Assembly: GCA_031265345.1 (NCBI GenBank) | Contig: JAISCU010000429.1 | Coordinates: 1 to 12,709 of the forward strand | Direction: 5' to 3' | DNA length: 12,709 nucleotides | From: Bifidobacteriaceae bacterium | GTDB lineage: Bacteria; Actinomycetota; Actinomycetes; Actinomycetales; WQXJ01 | Shown: piece after piece, positions 1 through 4,558 of the stretch | How positions within the stretch are numbered: the stretch's first letter is position 1 | Layout: each line of letters opens with the position of its first letter | The notes under the pieces: model-generated | What the model saw: the letters and a program-made list of their open reading frames with translations, nothing else | Database searches by the model: none | Told to the model about the DNA's origin: nothing | Translations under genes and position numbers: made by a program

Positions 1-63
1 GTGATGGGGATGCTCCAGATAGACCAGCGCGATGAGCACGTTCGCGTCCAAGAGCGGAACCAC
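1..63 (-). CDS. vapC: VapC-like PIN-domain toxin, N-terminal fragment (cut by window edge)
   Basis: Only the first 21 codons are visible, read leftwards from a GTG at 63. They give MVPLLDANVLIALVYLEHPHH. A hydrophobic strand followed by LLDANVLIAL is the classic opening of PIN-domain VapC ribonucleases, and the Asp is the first metal-binding acidic residue. The GTG directly abuts the TAG stop of the upstream antitoxin gene (64-66), so the two cistrons are almost certainly translationally coupled. Family knowledge: VapC toxins are Mg2+-dependent endoribonucleases that usually cut tRNA or rRNA and are neutralised by their VapB partner. The rest of the protein, including the other catalytic acids, lies outside the window, so activity cannot be judged. 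Confidence 0.65.
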   Translation of the reverse strand, partial: MVPLLDANVLIALVYLEHPHH

Positions 64-291
64 CTAGTCCTCCTGGATGAGCTTGTCGATCTCCTGGACC
101 GTGAGCGTCTTTCCAAAACTGAACACAGGCAGCCCTGTGCGCGGGTCGGTCTCAGGATCGTCGGAAGGCAGAGTGTCCAAGCCCCGCGCTACCAAGTCCG
201 CGATGGTGACCGAGATCGAGCGGTCGCTGGTCAGCGCCAGCCGCTTCACGCGCCGGTCAGTGGCGGGCAACAAGTCAGTTGTGCGTCTCAC
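64..291 (-). CDS. vapB: VapB-like antitoxin
   Basis: This 75-residue protein starts with GTG at 291. The N-terminal part (RRTTDLLPATDRRVKRLA, then TSDRSISVTIADLVARGL) has the strand-helix-helix layout of a ribbon-helix-helix DNA-binding domain. The acidic, proline-containing tail (about residues 40-75, ending in EIDKLIQED) would be the toxin-binding arm. It is followed without a gap by the PIN-domain toxin start at 63, the normal vapB-vapC order. The reading frame is open further upstream to 642, but that extension is low-complexity and runs into the repeat array. The GTG at 291 was chosen because it gives the usual antitoxin length and because a -10-like TATGAT lies six bases before it, which suits leaderless transcription. 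VapB proteins bind VapC and repress their own operon. The family call is by architecture, and the exact subfamily is uncertain. Confidence 0.6.
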   Translation of the reverse strand: MRRTTDLLPATDRRVKRLALTSDRSISVTIADLVARGLDTLPSDDPETDPRTGLPVFSFGKTLTVQEIDKLIQED

Positions 292-297
292 ATCTGC

Positions 298-303
298 ATC
301 ATA
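298..303 (-). promoter_or_regulatory. Candidate -10 hexamer TATGAT of a leaderless vapBC promoter
   Basis: On the minus strand TATGAT is followed by six bases and then the GTG at 291, so transcription would begin at or next to the start codon. There is no clear Shine-Dalgarno sequence before this GTG and no good -35 hexamer. Leaderless mRNAs are common in actinobacteria. This call is inference from spacing. Confidence 0.35.
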
Positions 304-585
304 CCGATGCAGCAGGTAAGTGCGGCACTCCCCCGATGTGCTCGCCGCTTTGGAGGATGTGGTCCGGCAGCGGTGCTCGAACGACGGACTCAGGAACAAT
401 TCTGCCTGATCGGAGCCACCATGCCGCGTGCCGCCCATGCGCCGCCACCGTCCGCGCTGCGGCCGTCGCCACCGAAGGCCTTGGCGGGCGGTTGGCCAGG
501 GCAGCCGGGCGGTTTTCGACCAATGGTCATCTGGAGACTCGCCCGCCTGCTGGACCCGATCATCCCGGTTGATAGGCGTTCCCGG
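304..585. other. Intergenic stretch between vapB and the repeat array; no gene seen
   Basis: All frames here are open by chance because of the high GC content, but none shows a recognisable domain, a good ribosome-binding site or plausible protein composition. No RNA gene or strong hairpin was noticed. Confidence 0.4.
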
Positions 586-642
586 TTGTCCACAACTGAC
601 TGGAACTCGGTCCCGCCGCGAGTTGAAGCCATTTGTGGACAA
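586..642. repeat. Palindrome unit 1, with two perfect TTGTCCACA boxes
   Basis: The outer arms are perfect 10-mers, TTGTCCACAA (586-595) and TTGTGGACAA (633-642). It is the only unit in which both arms carry the full TTGTCCACA box. The inner arms are AACTCG and CGAGTT. Confidence 0.8.
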
Positions 643-722
643 GCGCCGGGAGGGCCGCCGATGCCGTGGTTTGGCCGACCTGCGCAGACGCGGGCCGCCG
701 GTCAGGAGTCAGCGGGCAGCGA

Positions 723-777
723 TGTCCACAACTAGCGGCAACTCGACTCGCCCGCCAATTGAAGCCATTTGTGGACA
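723..777. repeat. Palindrome unit 2
   Basis: The outer arms are perfect 9-mers at 723-731 and 769-777. The inner right arm reads CAATTG instead of CGAGTTG, so the inner stem is weaker than in units 3 and 4. Confidence 0.8.
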
Positions 778-857
778 CCCGCAGGACGGCCGCCGCCGCC
801 GTGGTTTGGCTGACCTGCGGAGACGCGGGTCGCCGACCACGCGGCAACGGGCAGCGG

Positions 858-912
858 TGTCCACAACTCGCGGCAACTCGCCCCGGCCGCGAGTTGAAGT
901 CATTTGTGGACA
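858..912. repeat. Palindrome unit 3, with perfect nested inner stem
   Basis: The outer arms lie at 858-866 and 904-912. The inner 10-bp stem at 864-873 / 887-896 is perfect with a 13-base loop, and eight unpaired bases sit between inner and outer stems on the right side only. Confidence 0.85.
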
Positions 913-993
913 CGGACGGGGAGGGCCGCCGATGCCGTGGTTTGGCTGACCTGCCCGAACGCGGGTCGCCGACCACGCGGCATCGAGCAGCGG

Positions 994-1048
994 TGTCCAC
1001 AACTAGCGGCAACTCGACCCGGCCGCGAGTTGAAGTCATTTGTGGACA
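994..1048. repeat. Palindrome unit 4
   Basis: The outer arms lie at 994-1002 and 1040-1048. The inner stem has a single mismatch (CAACTAGCGG against CCGCGAGTTG). Confidence 0.8.
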
Positions 1049-1120
1049 CAGGTGGGAAGGGCCGCCGACGGGCTTACCTGCGCGAACGCGGGTCGCCGAC
1101 CACGCGGCATCGGGCAGCGG

Positions 1121-1175
1121 TGTCCACAAGCGGCTGGAACTCGACCACGCCGCCAATTGAAGCCATTTGTGGATA
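1121..1175. repeat. Palindrome unit 5 (degenerate last unit)
   Basis: The left arm is at 1121-1129. The right arm at 1167-1175 reads TTGTGGATA, one base off. The linker before this unit is about 9 bp shorter than the others, so this edge copy has drifted. Confidence 0.75.
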
Positions 1176-1284
1176 CCGGCGGCCCCTGGGAACCCTCACC
1201 GACCGCCCGATTGATTGCCGCCATCGCTTCTCCCGCGCCCGCACCAAGGCTCGGACCGGCGTGCCGACTGGCGCGGGGCCCCAC

Positions 1285-1343
1285 AACGAACGCGCCGCCG
1301 CCGCCGAACAGCAGTGGAGCGCGCGCCAAGCCGTGCTGCCATG
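1285..1343 (+). pseudogene. Remnant of a DUF433-type antitoxin C-terminus
   Basis: The translation NERAAAAEQQWSARQAVL matches the last residues of the intact antitoxin encoded at 3822-4250 (NERAAAAAEQQWRARQAVLA), and the DNA matches as well. In the intact copy the antitoxin stop and the toxin start share ATGA. Here the same position reads ATGG, so the stop codon is lost and the frame runs on. Nothing upstream of 1285 resembles the rest of the antitoxin, so only its 3' tip survives. It is a decayed partial duplication, not a functional gene. Confidence 0.75.
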
Positions 1344-1485
1344 GCCAAGCTCCTGTTGGACGAGCACTACGCTCCGCTCATAGCGAGATCGTTGCGTAGG
1401 CAGGGACACGATTGCCCGGCCTTAGCCGAGTCGCCGGAGCTGACCGGCCGGAGCGACTCCGCGCTGTTCGTGTGGGCCGACGGCG
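1341..1485 (+). pseudogene. Remnant of a DUF5615 PIN-like toxin (5' portion)
   Basis: From the ATG at 1341 the frame reads MAKLLLDEHYAPLIARSLRR and continues to SDSALFVWAD, nearly identical to residues 1-47 of the intact toxin at 4247-4516. The DNA of 1285-1479 aligns with 4188-4385 with one three-base gap and scattered substitutions. After about 1480 similarity stops abruptly: the TENVRDF segment that carries the later acidic residues is missing. The frame happens to remain open into the nucleotidyltransferase gene downstream, which is a GC-rich accident and not evidence of a fusion protein. It probably makes no active toxin. Confidence 0.75.
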
Positions 1486-1718
1486 CGTCCCATAAGGTGT
1501 CTCAGGGGCGCACGATGATTCCGGCGAAGGCCATCCGGGTCCAGTGGTTGTTGGCGAGCTTGTCTCGCCGTTGCGTGAGCATGTCGGTGGTCTGCTACTC
1601 GAAGTGCGGCATCGGTCTCGCCCTCGTTGTCCGGGATATGCTCCATCCCAAACCACGCCGCAGACAAGCCCAGACGCGAACGGGACACAAACGGACCCAC
1701 ACACCGCCATGCTCTGCA
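1486..1718. other. Unassigned sequence after the toxin remnant
   Basis: Open frames exist on both strands (for example a minus-strand one containing WFGMEHIPDNEGETDAAL), but none is recognisable and none has a convincing start. The abrupt loss of similarity to the toxin copy at about 1480 suggests a recombination or insertion junction. No terminal inverted repeats were found that would identify an insertion sequence. Confidence 0.35.
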
Positions 1719-1751
1719 TCGACTATTATCGACATGCGTCGAATATTATCG
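1719..1751 (+). promoter_or_regulatory. Two 13-bp direct repeats with TATTAT cores: candidate promoter/operator of the nucleotidyltransferase-HEPN operon
   Basis: TCGACTATTATCG (1719-1731) and TCGAATATTATCG (1739-1751) differ at one base and are spaced 20 bp apart, about two helical turns, so a dimeric repressor could bind both on one DNA face. Each contains a TATTAT that could serve as a -10 element. With the second, transcription would start near 1756 and leave a short leader carrying the Shine-Dalgarno at 1772-1780. Autoregulation by the downstream TA proteins is an inference. Confidence 0.45.
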
Positions 1752-1787
1752 GCGCGCCTGCGACGATTCGTGAAGGGAGGATGGCGG

Positions 1788-2420
1788 ATGGAACTGATCA
1801 GGCCGCTCGGCCTCGTGACTCCCACCCTCGACGGTGACGTGCTGGGCCGCCTCGCCCTCGCGGACGCCGCGTTCACACCCGGCGAATTGCGCCGTTTGAT
1901 CCCGGCCGCGTCAGTCGACGGAATCCGCAGGGTCTTGAATCGGCTGGTCGCGCAGGGCACTGTCTCGATGTCGCGAGCCGGTTCCGCGAATGTCTACCGG
2001 CTCAACCGCGACCATCTAGCCGCGCCGGCCATCATCGAATTGGCTAGCTTGCGGGCCACGGTCATCCAGAAGATCGCTGAAACCATCGACCGGTGGGAGA
2101 CGCCAACGCCGTTCGCCGCGATGTTCGGTTCATGGGCTCGTGGCACCGCCACGACTGACTCCGACCTCGACCTGTTCATCGTGCGCCCATCTGGTGCCGC
2201 GGACGACGTCTGGGAACACCAGGTCGCGGAGCTCGAACGGTCGGCCACCGGCTGGACAGGCAACGACGCCCGCGCCTTGGTGCTCCAAGAGGCTCAGGTC
2301 ATCGCGCGGCCCGAGGATCCCATCCTGACATCGGTCGCAAGAGAGGGAATCGTCCTGGCCGGACCACAAGACTGGCTCGCTTCACTGTTGACCGCCCAGC
2401 CAACCAGGCGTCGCGGATGA
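1788..2420 (+). CDS. Nucleotidyltransferase (MNT-like) with N-terminal winged-helix domain; probable antitoxin of a HEPN/MNT pair
   Basis: This is a 210-residue protein. Residues about 15-75 look like a winged helix-turn-helix (FTPGELRRLIPAASVDGIRR, then VLNRLVAQGTVS and a wing ending VYRLN). Residues 110-131 carry the polymerase-beta-type nucleotidyltransferase signature: GSWARG (114-119) followed by SDLDLF, with Asp126 and Asp128 as metal ligands. The ATG at 1788 is chosen because GAAGGGAGG at 1772-1780 is a strong ribosome-binding site at good spacing. An in-frame ATG at 1734, just after a TATTAT, could add 18 residues. The stop overlaps the next start (ATGA), coupling it to a HEPN-like protein. 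In characterised HEPN/MNT modules the MNT protein is the antitoxin and inactivates the HEPN ribonuclease by adding AMP to it. The fused DNA-binding domain suggests it also represses its own operon. Confidence 0.75.
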   Translation: MELIRPLGLVTPTLDGDVLGRLALADAAFTPGELRRLIPAASVDGIRRVLNRLVAQGTVSMSRAGSANVYRLNRDHLAAPAIIELASLRATVIQKIAETIDRWETPTPFAAMFGSWARGTATTDSDLDLFIVRPSGAADDVWEHQVAELERSATGWTGNDARALVLQEAQVIARPEDPILTSVAREGIVLAGPQDWLASLLTAQPTRRRG

Positions 2421-2806
2421 ATCGCACAACGCCCTGCGCGCCAGGGATGGGCGCCGGTCGACTGGCCAAGGCCAACCAGTTCGCCCAGGTCGCCCATGCC
2501 GTGGACCTGTTGGCGCAGGAAGACGAAGACGTGCGCGATGCCGTGGTGACACTCGCAGTCCATGCGGGCATCGCAGCAGCCGACAGCGTTTGCTGCCTGC
2601 GTCTCGGGTCGATGGCCCGTGGAGAGAATCACAACGAGGCTGCCGTTTGGTTGCAGCGAGCCGACAACGGCGCGGCCAAGCACCTGCGCGTGCTCCTGGG
2701 GCTGAAAACCAGGGCCGGTTACTCCCACACGAGCGTCACACGCGATGAGGCGAAGCGCGCCCTTCGTGCGATGGATCAGCTGTTGGCCCTCGCAAAAGGA
2801 GCCTGA
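2417..2806 (+). CDS. HEPN-like protein, probable toxin partner of the nucleotidyltransferase
   Basis: This 129-residue, largely helical protein has an ATG overlapping the upstream stop by four bases. It contains a long helical stretch (KANQFAQVAHAVDLLAQ), a region AGIAAADSVCCLRLGSMARG and then ENHNEAAVWL, followed by further helices to the C-terminus. The segment R68-G-E-N-H72 next to AADS resembles the RGxxH sites of small actinobacterial HEPN proteins, but it is tighter than the usual R-x(4-6)-H motif, so the catalytic assignment is tentative. The pairing with an MNT-type nucleotidyltransferase supports the HEPN call. Such proteins are often RNases. The C-terminus has several Lys/Arg residues. 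The gene ends convergently with the antitoxin gene at 2888, and its stop codon lies inside one arm of a 10-bp inverted repeat. Confidence 0.6.
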   Translation: MNRTTPCAPGMGAGRLAKANQFAQVAHAVDLLAQEDEDVRDAVVTLAVHAGIAAADSVCCLRLGSMARGENHNEAAVWLQRADNGAAKHLRVLLGLKTRAGYSHTSVTRDEAKRALRAMDQLLALAKGA

Positions 2807-2894
2807 CGGCCGACACGCGGAACCCCACGCGGCACGGATCGAGTCAGCCATCTGGCGGGGAAGCGCGATCAACCGCTATTGCGCCCGTCAGGCT
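2800..2894. repeat. 10-bp inverted repeat spanning the stop codons of two convergent genes
   Basis: AGCCTGACGG (2800-2809) and CCGTCAGGCT (2885-2894) are perfect inverted copies separated by 75 bp. Each arm contains the TGA stop of one of the two converging genes, so both end GCC-TGA-CGG. No U-tract follows, so an ordinary intrinsic terminator is unlikely, but the pair could form a long-loop hairpin in either transcript. Confidence 0.6.
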
Positions 2895-3169
2895 GGCGCG
2901 AGGTAGTCTCGCAGAGCCTCGCGTATCACATGACTGGGGGTCGTGTTCTCGGCCTTGGCGCGCGCCGCCAGGGCGGCATCAAGGCCCTCGGGTAATCTCA
3001 CCGTCCGCGTTCCAGAAGGACCAGAACCCGACAGCCAAGGGCGACCAGTGCGGGGTTTGACGAACCTCACGCCGGGGAAGCCGGCCTCGGCCTGGGCCGC
3101 CAGGCGTTGCACCATGGCGTCATCGATCACGCGCCCATCGGCGGTGGTGCCATATGTACTATTCGTCAT
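2888..3169 (-). CDS. Ribbon-helix-helix antitoxin, partner of the BrnT-like toxin
   Basis: This is a 93-residue protein. Residues 54-90 (TRTVRLPEGLDAALAARAKA, then ENTTPSHVIREALRDYLA) are a typical ribbon-helix-helix DNA-binding domain. The first 50 residues, with DDAMVQRLAAQAEAGFPGVRF, are probably the toxin-binding arm, so the usual order is reversed and DNA binding is C-terminal, as in many partners of BrnT-like toxins. The ATG at 3169 overlaps the toxin stop (ATGA), and GAGGAGG lies just before it, which fixes the start. The toxin-first gene order also fits that class. It should bind the toxin and repress the operon; the palindrome at 3440-3455 is a plausible operator. Confidence 0.7.
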   Translation of the reverse strand: MTNSTYGTTADGRVIDDAMVQRLAAQAEAGFPGVRFVKPRTGRPWLSGSGPSGTRTVRLPEGLDAALAARAKAENTTPSHVIREALRDYLAPA

Positions 3170-3426
3170 CGTTCCTCCTCTGCCCGGCGTAGTTGCCGGA
3201 TTGACGTCTTGCGCGCCTTCATCGCATGGATCACTAGGTAGCCCCCACTCGCCTGCTCGATCACCACGAGTTCGACCGTCCGGCCCGCAGTGTCGAAACC
3301 GACCATGAGCCAGCGCGGAGGGTCCTCGTCCACGAGCATCGCTGCGTCCTGCCCTGAGGAAAAGGCCGCGCCGATGTCTTCGGGCGCCAGGCCGTGCTTC
3401 AGAGCGTGCGGATGAACGGACAGCAC
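3166..3426 (-). CDS. BrnT-like small toxin
   Basis: This 86-residue protein begins with a GTG at 3426. It has HPHALKHGLAPEDIGAAF near the N-terminus, then RWLMVGFDTAGRTVELVVIE, and GYLVIHAMKARK near the C-terminus. This alternation (a helix with HAxxKHG, a strand pair with DxxGRxVELVV, and a final VIHAMxAR) is typical of the small RelE-superfamily BrnT-like toxins, which are thought to be ribonucleases. The upstream frame is open to 3783, but a -10-like TACTAT lies six bases before the GTG and the shorter form has the family length. It overlaps the antitoxin gene by four bases. No catalytic residues are assigned with certainty; the conserved His and Arg of the C-terminal segment are the best candidates. 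Confidence 0.65.
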   Translation of the reverse strand: MLSVHPHALKHGLAPEDIGAAFSSGQDAAMLVDEDPPRWLMVGFDTAGRTVELVVIEQASGGYLVIHAMKARKTSIRQLRRAEEER

Positions 3427-3432
3427 GCCACT

Positions 3433-3438
3433 ATAGTA
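3433..3438 (-). promoter_or_regulatory. Candidate -10 hexamer TACTAT, leaderless start of the BrnT-like operon
   Basis: On the minus strand TACTAT is followed by six bases and the GTG at 3426. There is no Shine-Dalgarno sequence between them, which favours a leaderless mRNA. A weak TTGTTT-like -35 lies about 18 bp upstream. Confidence 0.35.
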
Positions 3439-3439
3439 A

Positions 3440-3455
3440 GTCGCTTTCGTGCGAC
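3440..3455. promoter_or_regulatory. Candidate operator palindrome between -35 and -10
   Basis: GTCGC-TTTCGT-GCGAC is a perfect 5-bp inverted repeat that sits immediately upstream of the -10-like hexamer. That is the position expected for autorepression by the ribbon-helix-helix antitoxin. The functional assignment is inference. Confidence 0.35.
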
Positions 3456-3522
3456 AAAACAACGCCGCCGCGACCACAACATAGACGAGTTGCTCAACCG
3501 ACTGAGGGAAAAGTAGAAGACC

Positions 3523-3811
3523 ATGACTCTTTTGCCCGAGCAGGAAGCGCGTTACGCACAAATGGCCGCGCAGGCCGAGGTGGACGGCCGCGACGGGCGC
3601 GCGCGAAGCGGGAACGCCGTCGAGCCCCGAGTCTCGCGAGCGGGACGCTGCCATGCTGGCGGGCCTCGCTGAGAACTCCGATTCGGCCACCCGACCCGCG
3701 ATCCGGGCGCACACAAGTGGTCGGCCCAGCCTCGCCGCGAACCCGAGGGCGCGCCGTCGCGAGGGCCCGATCCCTGCGGGCACGCTGGCGTATCACATGT
3801 ATTGCAAGTAA
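3523..3811 (+). pseudogene. Probable frameshifted antitoxin remnant
   Basis: From the ATG at 3523 the frame reads MTLLPEQEARYAQMAAQAE, which resembles the start of small actinobacterial antitoxins (LxPxQExRYxxMAAxAE). The frame then loses sense and stops near 3672. Shifting to another frame from about 3600 gives RERDAAMLAGLAENSDSATR and then HTSGRPSL, which looks like the middle of the same kind of protein, ending at a TAA at 3809. No ribbon-helix-helix region and no toxin gene follow; the next gene starts at 3822 with its own promoter. This is either a decayed solo antitoxin or chance. The family assignment is weak. Confidence 0.3.
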
Positions 3812-3814
3812 TAT
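3809..3814 (+). promoter_or_regulatory. Candidate -10 hexamer TAATAT, leaderless start of the DUF433-DUF5615 operon
   Basis: TAATAT is followed by seven bases and then the ATG at 3822, so transcription would begin at the start codon. There is no Shine-Dalgarno sequence. The overlapping TATTGTCGACATG (3812-3824) nearly equals TATTATCGACATG at 1724-1736, suggesting a shared regulatory element. Confidence 0.4.
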
Positions 3815-3821
3815 TGTCGAC

Positions 3822-4250
3822 ATGACCAACAGCCAAGCCATATCCGTCCGGCTTCCCGGCGCTGTCTTGGACCAATTGCGAAGGCAGGCGAAGGCGCAGG
3901 GCTCCACGGTCTCCCATCTGGTGATCACCGCCAGCGACGAGTTCCTCAAGAGCCGGGAGACGCCGGGCATCCATTTTGTCGATGGGCCGAGCGGTCGCCG
4001 CCCGCGGGTGGTCGGCGGGATCGACGTCTGGGAGATCATCGCCGCCTTTCGTGGACTAGAAGAACCCGATGAGCAGGCCGCCATCCGGGAAGTCGCAGTC
4101 GGCACGGGCCAGCCAGAGGCCCACGTCCACATCGCTCTCGATTACTACGCTCACCATCGCGAGGAGATCGACGAGTGGATCGACGAGAACGAACGCGCCG
4201 CCGCCGCCGCTGAACAGCAGTGGAGGGCGCGTCAAGCCGTGCTGGCATGA
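3822..4250 (+). CDS. DUF433-type antitoxin with N-terminal ribbon-helix-helix-like domain
   Basis: This is a 142-residue protein. Residues 6-45 (AISVRLPGAVLDQLRRQAKA and on to TVSHLVITASDEFL) look like a ribbon-helix-helix DNA-binding domain. Residues about 49-125 (GIHFVDGPSGRRPRVVGGID, then VWEIIAAFRG, and later HVHIALDYYAHHREEIDEWI) match the DUF433 pattern, where a PxVxGxxVWxIxA segment is followed by a helix with HxALxYYxxHxxEI. The C-terminal tail is rich in Ala, Glu and Arg. The gene overlaps the DUF5615 gene by ATGA. DUF433 and DUF5615 proteins are recurrent neighbours and are regarded as an antitoxin/toxin pair. A partial decayed duplicate of its 3' end lies at 1285. The start is supported by the -10-like TAATAT seven bases upstream. 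Confidence 0.75.
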   Translation: MTNSQAISVRLPGAVLDQLRRQAKAQGSTVSHLVITASDEFLKSRETPGIHFVDGPSGRRPRVVGGIDVWEIIAAFRGLEEPDEQAAIREVAVGTGQPEAHVHIALDYYAHHREEIDEWIDENERAAAAAEQQWRARQAVLA

Positions 4251-4516
4251 CCAAACTACTGCTGGACGAGCACTACGCTCCGCTCATAGCGAGATCGTTG
4301 CGCGAGCAAGGACACGATTGCTTGGCCGTCGCTGAGTTGCCAGAACTGACCGGCCGGAGCGATTCCGCGCTGTTCGTGTGGGCCGCCAGCGCGGGCCGGC
4401 GCATCGTCACCGAGAACGTTCGAGATTTCCGTCCCCTCCAGTCGCTCGTAAAGCGCCTCGGATGCGGACAATCATGCTGGCGAGCATGTGGTCGGGGTGG
4501 TGCGCCAGGAGATTGA
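4247..4516 (+). CDS. DUF5615 PIN-like toxin, possibly C-terminally truncated
   Basis: This is an 89-residue protein. MTKLLLDEHYAPLIARSLRE at the start, GRSDSALFVWA in the middle and RRIVTENVRDFRPL at 52-64 are hallmarks of the DUF5615 (Mut7-C/PIN-like) family; the conserved acids Asp7, Asp39, Glu56 and Asp60 would bind metal for RNA cleavage. The family usually runs to about 110-120 residues. Here, after FRPL, the tail LVKRLGCGQSCWRACGRGGA does not resemble a PIN C-terminus, while the +1 frame nearby encodes EHVVGVVRQEID, a more plausible ending. A frameshift may have shortened the protein. All visible catalytic acids are present, so activity is undecided. Its ATG overlaps the antitoxin stop. 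Confidence 0.7.
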   Translation: MTKLLLDEHYAPLIARSLREQGHDCLAVAELPELTGRSDSALFVWAASAGRRIVTENVRDFRPLQSLVKRLGCGQSCWRACGRGGAPGD

Positions 4517-4525
4517 CAATGGCTG

Positions 4526-4531
4526 TACACT
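4526..4531 (+). promoter_or_regulatory. Candidate -10 hexamer TACACT of the relB-zeta operon
   Basis: TACACT precedes the GTG at 4564 by 32 bp, leaving a short leader that carries the Shine-Dalgarno. A perfect TTGACA at 4513-4518 is too close (7 bp) to act as its -35 partner, so the promoter assignment is weak. Confidence 0.25.
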
Positions 4532-4552
4532 GGGTGTGTGCTGTCGATAGCT

Positions 4553-4558
4553 AGGAGG
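4553..4558 (+). promoter_or_regulatory. Shine-Dalgarno AGGAGG that fixes the RelB-like start
   Basis: A perfect AGGAGG ends five bases before the GTG at 4564. This makes the GTG the start codon and shows that this operon, unlike several TA operons around it, uses a leadered mRNA. Confidence 0.75.

Larger units (their letters stand above)
586..1175. repeat. Tandem array of five 55-bp imperfect palindromes, period about 135 bp, with DnaA-box-like arms
   Basis: The arms TGTCCACAA and TTGTGGACA recur five times as inverted pairs: 587-641, 723-777, 858-912, 994-1048 and 1121-1175 (last arm TTGTGGATA). Left arms are spaced 136, 135, 136 and 127 bp apart. The linkers (81, 80, 81 and 72 bp) are also similar to each other, sharing GGGCCGCCGATGCCGTGG-like and CGCGGGTCGCCGACCACGCGG-like segments, so whole units were duplicated. 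Inside the third unit a second, perfect inverted repeat (CAACTCGCGG / CCGCGAGTTG, 864-873 and 887-896) nests within the outer arms, and the other units carry imperfect versions. The arms match the actinobacterial DnaA-box consensus TTGTCCACA perfectly in unit 1 and at 8 of 9 positions in nearly all the others. The period is not a consistent multiple of three, so it is not a repeated protein. The function is unknown. Confidence 0.85.

Noticed and set aside
633..1160. Open frames through the hairpin array that would encode a repeated peptide of about 45 residues
   Set aside because: The unit length is 135-136 bp and then 127 bp, so the frame is not kept from unit to unit, and the palindromic arms explain the repetition at DNA level.
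586..1175. CRISPR array or integron attC cassette array
   Set aside because: The linkers are similar to each other rather than unique spacers, the period is far too long for CRISPR, and the arms lack the attC core RYYYAAC/GTTRRRY together with any cassette genes.
1486..1718. Transposase fragment on the minus strand
   Set aside because: No DDE or other transposase motif and no terminal inverted repeats or target-site duplication could be found; left as unassigned.
1215..2420. A single fusion protein joining the DUF5615 remnant to the nucleotidyltransferase
   Set aside because: The frame is open by chance across 1486-1787; a strong Shine-Dalgarno and ATG at 1788 mark the real start, and the intervening translation has no recognisable domain.
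4513..4518. TTGACA as the -35 element of the RelB-Zeta promoter
   Set aside because: The only reasonable -10 (TACACT) is 7 bp downstream, and no -10 hexamer lies 16-18 bp away.
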